Source of the DNA: Streptomyces sp. NBC_01116
GTDB lineage: Bacteria; Actinomycetota; Actinomycetes; Streptomycetales; Streptomycetaceae
DNA: 64,000 bases
Direction: 5' to 3'
Assembly (NCBI RefSeq): GCF_041435495.1
Contig: NZ_CP108644.1
Location: forward strand, 1,054,001-1,118,000
Position numbers and translations under genes: made by a program. Below, piece after piece: positions 41,583 to 48,551 of this stretch. Positions within the stretch are counted from its first letter, which is position 1; every line of letters begins with the position of its first letter. The notes under the pieces are model-generated. The model did not search any database. It was not told the DNA's origin and saw nothing but the letters and a program-made list of their open reading frames with translations.

Positions 41583-42748
41583 CGGGACACCTCGCCCACG
41601 GCCTCGTCCACCCGTACGTCGTCGAACGCGGCCCGCAGCACGGTGCGTTCGAGGTCGTTAGGGCCGCTGCCGCCGCGGACGTGGGCGACGAAGTCCTCGG
41701 CGATCTGGTGGTCGTCACGGCCCCGGAGGCGCTGGGCGTAGGACGCCCCCGGGTCGTCCGGCGGCCGCTCGGGATCGAAGACGAGGCTGAGCGTGTGCGG
41801 GAAGCGCCGGGCGAGGCGGGCCATCGGTTCGGCGGGGCGCACCGGGTCGGTGAGGGTGGCCTCGACCCAGGCGTGCTCGTGGCGGTCCAGGGCGGGGTCC
41901 TCCAGAAGGGTGTCGAGCCGGCCCCGGAGCCGGGCCAGGGGCCGCTCGACGGGGCAGTCGATCCGTTCCTCGGCCGCGATGTCCCCGTCGCCGTCGAGGT
42001 CGATGAGCCACATCGTCTTGCGGTGGTCGGCCTCGGAGAAGGAGTAGGCGAGCGGGGAGCCGGAGTAGCGGACGCGGCTCGTGACCCGCTGGGAGCCGTG
42101 GAGGTGGCCGAGGGCCGCGTAGTCGACGCCGTCGAAGACCCCGGCCGGGACCGCCGCGACCCCGCCGACGGTGATGTCGCGTTCGCTGTCGCTGGGCTCC
42201 CCGCCCGCCACGAAGGCGTGCGCGAGGACGACGGAGCGGATGCCCGCGGGGCGGGTGGCGAGGTCGGCGCGGACCTGGTCCATGGCGGCGGTGAGGACCG
42301 CCTCGTGGCCGGTCCTGGCTGCCCGGAGGGTGTCCTTGACCAGGGCCGGTTCCAGGTAGGGCAGCCCGTAGAACGCCACGTCGCCGTGGTCGTCGGCGAG
42401 CACGACGGGGGTGGCGCAGTTCTCCGGGTCGGTCCGCAGGTGGATCCCGGCCCGCTCGAAGAGCCCGGCGCCGACGCCGAGCCGGCGGGCGGAGTCGTGG
42501 TTGCCGGAGATCATGACGGTGGGGACGCCCGCGGCGGCGAGCCGGTGCAGCGCGCGGTCGAACAGCTCGACGGCGGTGAGCGGCGGGACGGCCCGGTCGT
42601 ACACGTCGCCGGCGACGAGGACGACGTCCACCTCGCGTTCCCGGGCGGTCGCCACGAGGTGGTCGAGGTAGGCGGCCTGGGCGTCGAGGAGGGAGACCCG
42701 GTGGAAGGACCGGCCCAGGTGCCAGTCCGAGGTGTGCAGGATCCTCAC
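41579..42748 (-). CDS. sbcD: Exonuclease SbcCD subunit D (Mre11-like nuclease)
   Basis: 389-residue metallophosphoesterase nuclease. All phosphoesterase motifs are visible: ILHTSDWHLG (1-10), VAGDVYDRA, SGNHDS, LAHAF and ALGHLHG. The C-terminal cap follows (AWVEATLTDPVRP). Start taken as GTG 42748 because the first beta strand RILHTSDWH must be at the N-terminus, with GGAG about 8 bp upstream. The frame stays open 73 codons further, through a 27-bp repeat array that would encode basic 9-residue repeats; this is likely untranslated leader. Coupled to sbcC. Confidence 0.93.
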   Translation of the reverse strand: MRILHTSDWHLGRSFHRVSLLDAQAAYLDHLVATAREREVDVVLVAGDVYDRAVPPLTAVELFDRALHRLAAAGVPTVMISGNHDSARRLGVGAGLFERAGIHLRTDPENCATPVVLADDHGDVAFYGLPYLEPALVKDTLRAARTGHEAVLTAAMDQVRADLATRPAGIRSVVLAHAFVAGGEPSDSERDITVGGVAAVPAGVFDGVDYAALGHLHGSQRVTSRVRYSGSPLAYSFSEADHRKTMWLIDLDGDGDIAAEERIDCPVERPLARLRGRLDTLLEDPALDRHEHAWVEATLTDPVRPAEPMARLARRFPHTLSLVFDPERPPDDPGASYAQRLRGRDDHQIAEDFVAHVRGGSGPNDLERTVLRAAFDDVRVDEAVGEVSR

Positions 42749-42757
42749 GCCGGCACT

Positions 42758-42919
42758 CCAGCGGATCCGGTCGGCGCCATCGCCCTGCCGTTTCCGGCCC
42801 GCGTCGCCAGCCCGCCGCTTCCGGCCCGCAGGGCCGCCCCGCCGCTTCCGGCCCGCCCCGCCACCGCGCCCGTCGCGGCCCGCATCGTCACTCCGCCGGT
42901 TCCGGCCTGCATCGTCGTC
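42758..42919. repeat. 27-bp tandem repeat (minisatellite) upstream of sbcD
   Basis: Five consecutive 27-bp units at 42785-42811, 42812-42838, 42839-42865, 42866-42892 and 42893-42919, with a weaker unit 42758-42784. They share CGCTTCCGGCCCGC and variants. On the minus strand in the sbcD frame each unit codes nine residues of the type AGRKRRGGD. It fills most of the 318-bp gap 42749-43066 between sbcD and the YigZ gene; the rest of the gap shows no gene. Confidence 0.8.
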
Positions 42920-43066
42920 CTCCACCCCGTGGGCCGCGCACCGGCGGCCCGTGATCCCGCTCGGCACCGACCACGCTAACGCCGCCGGGCCGCCGAATCC
43001 GCATCGATCATGATTTCGGCGTCCGTGGGATTGCCCTCATCGCGAGCGTGTCGGACCTCGGCGCCG

Positions 43067-43693
43067 TCACACGTCGCCGTACGCCTCGCCGCCCAGCTCC
43101 AGCACGGCGGTCCCCGCGGTCGCGTCCGCCAGCCAGGCGGTGAACGCCTCGACGTCGCCGTCCGGCAGCCCGATATCGATGGTGACGGCCTCGGTGTACC
43201 GCACCTCGCGGACGTCCCGCCCGGTGGCCCGCAGGTCGTTCTCCAGCTTTCCGGCGCGTTGGTGGTCGACCTGGATCGTGGCGAGCCGGAAGCGCTGCCG
43301 GGTGATGGTGCCGAGCGCGTCGAGGGCTTCGCCGACCACTCCCCCGTACGCCCGGATCAGCCCGCCCGCGCCGAGTTTGACCCCGCCGTAGTAGCGGGTG
43401 ACGACCGCCACGGCGTACCGCACCTCCCGCCGCAGGAGCATCTGGAGCATCGGGACCCCCGCGGTCCCGCCGGGTTCGCCGTCGTCGCTCGCCTTCTGCA
43501 CGGAGGCGTCGGCGCCGATCACGTACGCGAAGCAGTTGTGGGAGGCGGTCGGGTGCTCCTTGCGGACGCGGGCGACGAAGTCCTGCGCCTCCTGTTCGGT
43601 GGCGGCGGGGGCGAGGGAGCAGAGGAAGCGGGATCGGTTGATCTCGCTCTCGTGCACACCCGCGCGGGCGACGGTCCGGTACTGCTCCTGCAT
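43067..43693 (-). CDS. YigZ/IMPACT family protein (UPF0029)
   Basis: 208-residue protein of the YigZ/IMPACT family. The N-terminal UPF0029 domain (about 15-125) has SRFLCSLAPA, HNCFAYVIG, ASDDGEPGGTAGVPML and VTRYYGGVKLGAGGLIRAYGG, which are the family's clear signatures. The C-terminal DUF1949 domain follows. Members bind nucleic acid or ribosomes and related yeast/mammal proteins regulate translation under stress; bacterial function is uncertain. Start ATG 43693; upstream of sbcD on the same strand but 318 bp away. Confidence 0.93.
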   Translation of the reverse strand: MQEQYRTVARAGVHESEINRSRFLCSLAPAATEQEAQDFVARVRKEHPTASHNCFAYVIGADASVQKASDDGEPGGTAGVPMLQMLLRREVRYAVAVVTRYYGGVKLGAGGLIRAYGGVVGEALDALGTITRQRFRLATIQVDHQRAGKLENDLRATGRDVREVRYTEAVTIDIGLPDGDVEAFTAWLADATAGTAVLELGGEAYGDV

Positions 43694-43768
43694 CCGTCCA
43701 CCCTATGCGCCGCCGTGAGGACGGGTCCCGGCGGGAATGGGCGGGCGGGGCTCGTCGGTTGTCCCGGC

Positions 43769-44200
43769 ATGAGCGCAGACGACACGTACGCGGACGCCGC
43801 GACGATCAGGCGGATTCTTCGGGACACGGGCGACACCTGGGCGGTGGTGGGTCTGTCCGGCAACCGTTCCCGGGCCGCCTACGGTGTGGCGGAGGTCCTC
43901 CAGCGGTTCGGCAAGCGGGTGGTGCCGGTGCACCCGAAGGCCGAGACGGTGCACGGGGAGCGGGGGTACGCCTCGCTCGCGGACATCCCCTTCCCCGTCG
44001 ACGTGGTGGACGTGTTCGTCAACAGCGAGCTGGCGGGCGCGGTCGCGGACGAAGCGGTGGCGGTGGGTGCGAAGGCGGTGTGGTTCCAGCTCGGCGTCGT
44101 GGACCCGGACGCCTTCGGGCGGACGCGCGCGGCGGGGCTGGACATGGTCATGGACCGGTGCCCCGCGATCGAGATCCCGCGGCTGGAGGGGCCCGCCTGA
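43769..44200 (+). CDS. CoA-binding (YccU-type) protein
   Basis: 143-residue Rossmann-fold CoA_binding_2 protein. AVVGLSGNRSRAAYGVAEVLQRFGKRVVPVHPKAE (about 22-56) and DVVDVFVNSE, KAVWFQLGV are the standard motifs of this short family, which resembles the CoA-binding half of succinyl-CoA synthetase alpha. Role unknown. ATG 43769 selected. Divergent from the YigZ gene across 75 bp and followed 46 bp later by the AAC(3)-like gene. Confidence 0.9.
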   Translation: MSADDTYADAATIRRILRDTGDTWAVVGLSGNRSRAAYGVAEVLQRFGKRVVPVHPKAETVHGERGYASLADIPFPVDVVDVFVNSELAGAVADEAVAVGAKAVWFQLGVVDPDAFGRTRAAGLDMVMDRCPAIEIPRLEGPA

Positions 44201-44246
44201 GCGGCCGGGGTGTGGGAGGCCGTCCGGGACGGGAAGGATCTCCGCC

Positions 44247-45068
44247 GTGGACGACGTACTCGACGCGGACGTGCTCGACGGGGCCCGGACGACGGCCGCT
44301 CTGACCGCGCTGGGCGTGCGGCCCGGCGACGTGCTCCTGGTGCACGCCTCGCTGAGGTCGCTGGGGCCGGTGGCGGGCGGTGCGCGCGGGGTGCTGGACG
44401 CGCTCCGCCGGGCCGTGGGGCGGGAGGGGACCCTGGTGGTCCCCGCCTTCACCCCGGAGAACTCCGACACCTCCCCGCACTACCGCGAGCGGGTGCGTGA
44501 CCTGGACGCGGGGGCCGTCGACGCCGTGCGGGCCTCGATGGAGCCGTACGACCCATCGCTGACCCCCGCTCCGTCGATGGGCGTGCTGGCCGAGACCGTA
44601 CGGACGGCTGCGGGGGCCGGGCGCAGCGCGCATCCGCAGACCTCGTTCGCGGCGCTCGGCCCGGAGGCGGCGCGCCTGCTCTCCGGGCACCGGGCCGACT
44701 GCCATCTCGGGGAGGACTCGCCGCTGGCCCGGCTGTACGAGGCGGATGCCCGGATCCTGCTGCTCGGCACCGGCTACACCACGTGTACGGCGTTCCACCT
44801 GGGCGAGTACCGGATGCCGGGGCCGCCGCGCCGGGGCTACCGCTGCGTGGTGACGTCGCGGGGGGTGCGCCGGTGGTGGGAGTACGAGGATGTCGCCCTG
44901 GACGACGGGGACTTCGCCGCCCTGGGCGCGGCGTTCGAGGACGCCGCGGCGGACGGTGCCGTACGCGCGGGACGCGTGGGCGCGGCCGACTGCAGGCTCC
45001 TCCGGCTGCGTCCCGCCGTCGACTTCGCCACGGACTGGCTCACGGAGCACCGGGCGGCCGGGCGTTGA
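44247..45068 (+). CDS. AAC(3)-like aminoglycoside N-acetyltransferase family protein
   Basis: 273-residue protein of the antibiotic acetyltransferase (AAC(3)) family: LLVHASLRSLGPVAGGA (about 30-46), GTLVVPAFTPENSDTSPHYRERV, HPQTSFAALGPEA and ILLLGTGYTTCTAFHLGEYR with the catalytic His. Such chromosomal genes are common in Streptomyces and many are not resistance genes in practice; the family transfers acetyl to the 3-amino group of 2-deoxystreptamine. GTG 44247 has GGAAGGA 8 bp upstream. The stop codon is in the loop of a strong hairpin. No aminoglycoside biosynthesis genes are nearby. Confidence 0.85.
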   Translation: MDDVLDADVLDGARTTAALTALGVRPGDVLLVHASLRSLGPVAGGARGVLDALRRAVGREGTLVVPAFTPENSDTSPHYRERVRDLDAGAVDAVRASMEPYDPSLTPAPSMGVLAETVRTAAGAGRSAHPQTSFAALGPEAARLLSGHRADCHLGEDSPLARLYEADARILLLGTGYTTCTAFHLGEYRMPGPPRRGYRCVVTSRGVRRWWEYEDVALDDGDFAALGAAFEDAAADGAVRAGRVGAADCRLLRLRPAVDFATDWLTEHRAAGR

Positions 45069-45081
45069 CGCCGGCCGCCCG
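45051..45081. terminator. Terminator enclosing the AAC(3) stop codon
   Basis: CGGGCGGCCGG (45051-45061) pairs with CCGGCCGCCCG (45071-45081), 11-bp perfect arms, 9-nt loop that contains the TGA of the AAC(3)-like gene (45066-45068). It probably serves both that gene and the convergent YbaK-type gene. Confidence 0.7.
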
Positions 45082-45113
45082 GAGGGGAGTCGGGACGGCC
45101 CCGGAGGCAGCCG

Positions 45114-45668
45114 TCAGACGCCGAGGCCCTCGACGAGGACGGCGCCCGGGAGGGCGGCGAGCGCCTTGCCGGGGACGATGAGCTTGCCGCGCCGGCTGCC
45201 GCTGCCGATCAGGACCCACTCCTCGTCCACCACGGCGGGGTCCAGCAGGAGGGGCCAGGCGGCGGGCAGGCCGATCGGGGTGATGCCGCCGTACTCCATG
45301 CCGCTCTCGCCGACCGCGGTGTCCATCGACGCGAACGAGGCCTTGCGGGCGCCGAGGTGTTTGCGGACCGCGCCGTTGACGTCGACCCGGGTGCGGGAGA
45401 GCACCACGCAGGCGGCGAGGGTGACGTCCTGGCCGCGCTTGCCCGCCACGACGACGCAGTTGGCCGAGGTCTCCAGCAGTTCCACGCCGTAGTGCTCGGC
45501 GAAGACGGCGGTGTCGGCGACGGCCGGGTCGCTGTCGACGTGGATGACCTGCTCGGCGGTGAACTCGCCCCAGCCTGCGGTCAGGGCCGTGACGACGGGG
45601 GCGGGGAGCAGGTCGAGCCGTTCCGCAGCGGGAGCGGCGTCCTCGAAGGTTCCGATGGGTGCGCGCAT
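45114..45668 (-). CDS. YbaK/EbsC family aminoacyl-tRNA deacylase-like protein
   Basis: 184-residue single-domain YbaK/ProX protein, the family that removes mischarged amino acids (Cys-tRNA(Pro), Ala-tRNA(Pro)) from tRNA in trans. Marks are CVVVAGKRGQDVTLAACVVLSRTRVD, the Lys/Ala segment RKHLGARKASFA, and GGITPIGLP with the catalytic-site Gly-Xaa-Xaa-Pro loop. The protein has about 25 extra N-terminal residues with respect to YbaK. Start ATG 45668. It is the last of a minus-strand series with the XRE-cupin regulator 45 bp upstream. Confidence 0.85.
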   Translation of the reverse strand: MRAPIGTFEDAAPAAERLDLLPAPVVTALTAGWGEFTAEQVIHVDSDPAVADTAVFAEHYGVELLETSANCVVVAGKRGQDVTLAACVVLSRTRVDVNGAVRKHLGARKASFASMDTAVGESGMEYGGITPIGLPAAWPLLLDPAVVDEEWVLIGSGSRRGKLIVPGKALAALPGAVLVEGLGV

Positions 45669-45712
45669 GGCGCTCACGCTAACAGCGGCGGGGGCGGGTC
45701 CGGCCGGGCGTC

Positions 45713-46285
45713 TCAGCGGACGGGCGGGATGGCGACGGCCATGGTGAACACGGCCGGTCCGGAGCCGTCGTTGCGGTAGCCGTGCGGCACGTGCGCCTCG
45801 AAGGTGGCGGAGGTTCCGGCGGGGACGAGGTGGGTGCGGCCGTCGACGACCAGGGTCAGTTCGCCCTCGGTCGCGTGGAGGAGTTCGACGGTGCCCTCGG
45901 GGTGCGGGTCGGAGGAGGTGCCTTCTCCGGGCATCAGCCGGCAGGTCCACAGTTCGAGCGGGCCGCGGGCCTCGGCGCCGACGAGGAGTGTCTTGGAGCT
46001 GCCCGCCCCGGTGGACCAGATGCGGACGGCCCGGCTCTCCGGGACCAGCCGGACCTGGGCGCCCTGCTCGTGTTCGAGGAGGGTGGTGATGCTGATGCCG
46101 AGCGCGTCGGCCAGTTTGACGGTGGTGCCGACGCTCGGGTTCGTCCGCGCCTGCTCGATCTGGATGATCATCCCGCGGCTGACCCCGGCGCGGGCCGCGA
46201 GGGCGTCGAGGGTGAAGCCGCGCTCCCCCCGCCAGCGCTTGAGGTTGCGGGCCAGCGACTGGGTGAGCTGGTCGAGGTCGGGCAC
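45713..46285 (-). CDS. XRE regulator with C-terminal cupin domain
   Basis: 190-residue regulator: Cro/C1 helix-turn-helix (about 5-65; LARNLKRWRGERGFTLDALAARAGVS, IEQARTNPSV) and a cupin_2 sensor (about 105-185; HPEGTVELLHATEGELTLVVDG, AHVPHGYRNDGSGP). This architecture is like PuuR and other small-molecule repressors. Starts at GTG 46285 after AGGGA. The downstream YbaK-type gene is close enough to be co-transcribed. A palindrome about 110 bp upstream may be its operator. Confidence 0.88.
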   Translation of the reverse strand: MPDLDQLTQSLARNLKRWRGERGFTLDALAARAGVSRGMIIQIEQARTNPSVGTTVKLADALGISITTLLEHEQGAQVRLVPESRAVRIWSTGAGSSKTLLVGAEARGPLELWTCRLMPGEGTSSDPHPEGTVELLHATEGELTLVVDGRTHLVPAGTSATFEAHVPHGYRNDGSGPAVFTMAVAIPPVR

Positions 46286-46393
46286 GTACCGTCCCTGCGG
46301 TGGATGGCGGAGTTCGGGTGGCGGAGTGCGGCGTACCGGTTGCAGCGTGCTGGGCGTGGATTCGTGTACGGCGCGTGCCGGGGTCAAGAATAT

Positions 46394-46412
46394 TGCACCG
46401 CCGTACGGTGCA
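46394..46412. promoter_or_regulatory. Palindrome upstream of XRE-cupin gene
   Basis: TGCACCG-ccgta-CGGTGCA (46394-46412), 7-bp perfect arms. On the minus strand TTGACC follows a few bases later (46383-46388) as a possible -35 for the XRE-cupin gene. The 164-bp gap (46286-46449) also holds a repeated GGCGGAGT-CGG sequence near 46305-46335. Confidence 0.4.
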
Positions 46413-46449
46413 CTCCCCGCGTCCGGCGGGCTGTACCGCCACCGCCGCC

Positions 46450-47199
46450 CTACGGCGTCTCCCGTGCCTCGTCCAGCTCCGCCAGGGCCAGCAGCTGTTC
46501 GGGCGTGACGCCCTCGGGGATCGGCACGGGCGCCGGTGTGCGCAGGGGCGGCTGCCACCCCTGCTCCGGGTCCCAGCTGCGGACGACCCGGGCGGGCGCC
46601 CCGGCGACCACCGCGTGGTCGGGCACCTCGCCCCGGACGACCGCGCCGGCGGCGACCACGACGTTCCGGCCGAGCCGGGCGCCGGGCAGGATCACCGCGC
46701 CGGTGCCGATCCAGCAGCCGGGCCCGATCGCCACCGGTTCCATCCGGGGCCACTGCTTGCCCACGGGCTCGTGCGGGTCGTCGTAGCTGTGGTTGGTCGA
46801 GGTGATGTAGACGTACGGGCCGCAGTAGGTGTCCGGGCCGATCGTCACCGTGGTGTCCGCGATCACATGGCTGCCGCGCCCCAGCACCACGCCGTCGCCC
46901 AGCGTGAGGACGGTGTCGGGGCCGAGGTCCAGGTCCGGCATCATCCCGGCCGTGAGCGTGACCTGCTCGCCTATGACGCAGTGCGCGCCGAGCTCGATCC
47001 ACGGCTCCCCGAACACGGTCCCCTGCGGGAAGGCGAGCCGGGTCCCCGTGCCGATCGCGCGGAACCGCAGCCGCCCGGGGTGCTCGGCGGTGACCGCGCC
47101 CGCCCGCTGCGCCCAGGACCAGCCGAGGTGGACCGCGCGGGAGGCGGCGCGGCGCGGCCAGCGGGCGAGGGGGGAGAACGCGTTTCGGTTCTTCGGCAC
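46450..47199 (-). CDS. Left-handed beta-helix (hexapeptide) acyltransferase
   Basis: 249-residue transferase of the hexapeptide-repeat class (WbbJ/maltose-acetyltransferase type). Hexapeptide strands are visible from about residue 70 (IELGAHCVIGEQVTLTAG) to 210 (GCWIGTGAVILPGARLGRNVVVAAGAVV), with the catalytic-His-bearing ITSTNHSYDD and DHAVVAGAPARVVR closing the helix. An N-terminal basic stretch (PLARWPRRAASRAV) may bind membrane or substrate. The start is uncertain: GTG 47199 (PKNRNAFSP) is preferred; a start at 47262 would add 21 residues. Divergent from the gamma carbonic anhydrase, another beta-helix protein. Confidence 0.82.
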   Translation of the reverse strand: MPKNRNAFSPLARWPRRAASRAVHLGWSWAQRAGAVTAEHPGRLRFRAIGTGTRLAFPQGTVFGEPWIELGAHCVIGEQVTLTAGMMPDLDLGPDTVLTLGDGVVLGRGSHVIADTTVTIGPDTYCGPYVYITSTNHSYDDPHEPVGKQWPRMEPVAIGPGCWIGTGAVILPGARLGRNVVVAAGAVVRGEVPDHAVVAGAPARVVRSWDPEQGWQPPLRTPAPVPIPEGVTPEQLLALAELDEARETP

Positions 47200-47375
47200 G
47201 CGCTCACGGTAGTCGGCGGCGCGGTGGGCGATCCGTGCGATGACCTGTGATGTTCGCCCCACCGGGCGCTGTGCGCCGGGAGTCGTCCCCTACCGTGTGA
47301 GACGGCCGTCCGGCGGATGCGAGCGATTCCGCGGGGAAGGCCCAGGAGCACCACACCGGCGCGAAGGAGCAGGCG

Positions 47376-47906
47376 ATGGCGGAGCAGGCGTTGATCACGG
47401 GCATGGGCGGCAAGGAGCCGGACATCGACGTGGACGCGTTCGTGGCGCCGACCTCCGTGGTGATCGGCGAGGTGACGCTCGCCCCGGGCTCCAGCGTCTG
47501 GTACCAGGCCGTGCTGCGGGCCGACTGCGGTCCCATCACGCTCGGCCCCGACAGCAATATCCAGGACAACTGCAGCGTGCACACCGACCCCGGTTTCCCG
47601 CTCACCGTGGGCGCACGGGTCTCGGTCGGCCACAACGCGGTGCTGCACGGCTGTGTGATCGAGGACGACGTGCTGGTGGGGATGGGCGCCACGGTGCTCA
47701 ACGGCGCGCACATCGGGGCGGGTTCGCTGGTCGCGGCGCAGGCCCTGGTGCCGCAGGGGATGCGGGTGCCGCCGGGCTCGCTCGTCGCGGGGGTGCCCGC
47801 GAAGGTGAAGCGGCCGCTGACCGTGGAGGAGTTGGAGAGCATCCGTTTCAACGCGGCCGGGTACGTGGAGCTGGCGAAGGCCCACCGTGAGGCGCACGGG
47901 GGCTGA
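47376..47906 (+). CDS. Gamma-class carbonic anhydrase family protein
   Basis: 176-residue left-handed beta-helix protein of the gamma carbonic anhydrase/PaaY family. The three zinc-ligand histidines are His69 (CSVHTDPG), His86 (SVGHNAVL) and His91 (LHGC). Arg48-Asp50 (VLRADCGP) are also conserved. C-terminal helix packs outside the prism (VEELESIRFNAAGYVELAKAH). Activity as carbonic anhydrase is uncertain for many such short members. AAGGAG 6 bp before ATG 47376 supports the start. Followed by an exceptionally long hairpin. Confidence 0.92.
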   Translation: MAEQALITGMGGKEPDIDVDAFVAPTSVVIGEVTLAPGSSVWYQAVLRADCGPITLGPDSNIQDNCSVHTDPGFPLTVGARVSVGHNAVLHGCVIEDDVLVGMGATVLNGAHIGAGSLVAAQALVPQGMRVPPGSLVAGVPAKVKRPLTVEELESIRFNAAGYVELAKAHREAHGG

Positions 47907-47921
47907 GGCCCGGATTCCGGC

Positions 47922-47988
47922 CGCCGTACGTCTGCGGGCCGCCGCCCCTGCCCGAACGGGAGGGGCGGCGGCCCGCAGACGTACGGCG
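47922..47988. terminator. Very long perfect hairpin between convergent genes
   Basis: Arms 47922-47949 and 47961-47988 are perfect inverted copies of 28 bp; the 11-nt loop itself can pair further (CCCG-aa-CGGG, 47951-47960), giving about 32 pairs with one bulge. It lies 15 bp after the carbonic anhydrase stop and 4 bp after the thioesterase stop on the other strand, so it is a bidirectional terminator. The length is unusual. Confidence 0.85.
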
Positions 47989-47992
47989 CTTC

Positions 47993-48445
47993 TCAGCTGT
48001 TGGGGCGCAGGGTCCACACGACGGTCATCTCGCCGGTGACCGCGCCGTCGGCGCGCCGGATCTCGATGGCGACGGGGAATTCCGGCCGCTCGCCGGCGTC
48101 CAGTTCGGCGACGACGTCGGCGATGGGGCGGCCGAGGGTCGCGGTGGCGGTGACCTCGCCCTTGGCGAGCTTCTTGTAGCCGATCTCGGCCTTCACGGCG
48201 AGCGGCACGGCGCGCGACATCTGGTCGCCGAAGGCGGCGATGACGATCGCGCCGCTGGCGGACTCGGCAAGCGTGAACATCGCTCCGGCGTGGGGACCGC
48301 CGAGGTGGTTGTGGTAGTCCGCCTGGTCGGGCAGCCGGACGACGGCGCGCTCCGGCGTCGTCTCCAGGAAGTCGAGGTTGAGGGTCCGGGCCATCGGGAC
48401 CGTCGCGACGAGCATCTCGCCCACGGTCATCTGTTCAGCGCTCAT
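47993..48445 (-). CDS. Hotdog-fold thioesterase-like protein (DUF4442/PaaI type)
   Basis: 150-residue single hotdog domain. YHNHLGGPHAGAMFTLAESASGAIVIAAFG (about 43-72) is the central helix and catalytic area; the Asn-His-x-x-Gly pattern resembles PaaI-type acyl-CoA thioesterases and the family is often filed as DUF4442. Substrate unknown. Start ATG 48445; there is no ribosome-binding site and TAACCT lies 6-11 bp upstream on the minus strand, so a leaderless mRNA is possible. Divergent from the membrane-anchored hypothetical gene. Confidence 0.85.
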   Translation of the reverse strand: MSAEQMTVGEMLVATVPMARTLNLDFLETTPERAVVRLPDQADYHNHLGGPHAGAMFTLAESASGAIVIAAFGDQMSRAVPLAVKAEIGYKKLAKGEVTATATLGRPIADVVAELDAGERPEFPVAIEIRRADGAVTGEMTVVWTLRPNS

Positions 48446-48551
48446 GCCCGAAGGTTACTCACCAGTAGAACCGTTTGGCCATCCCCTTGTGACGGCTCTG
48501 GGACAGGGCGGCCGTAGAAGTGACCGGGTACCCCATCTATGGTTACTGGCC

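Noticed and set aside
38538..41741. Open frame of over 1000 codons antisense to sbcC
   Set aside because: The sense strand encodes all SbcC motifs; the antisense product is Gly/Ala/Val/Arg-rich with no domain.
42758..42919. Possible CRISPR-like array upstream of sbcD
   Set aside because: The 27-bp units abut without spacers and no cas genes are present; this is a minisatellite.
44247..45068. Aminoglycoside biosynthesis or resistance cluster around the AAC(3)-like gene
   Set aside because: Neighbours are housekeeping or unrelated genes; chromosomal AAC(3) homologues are common in Streptomyces without such clusters.
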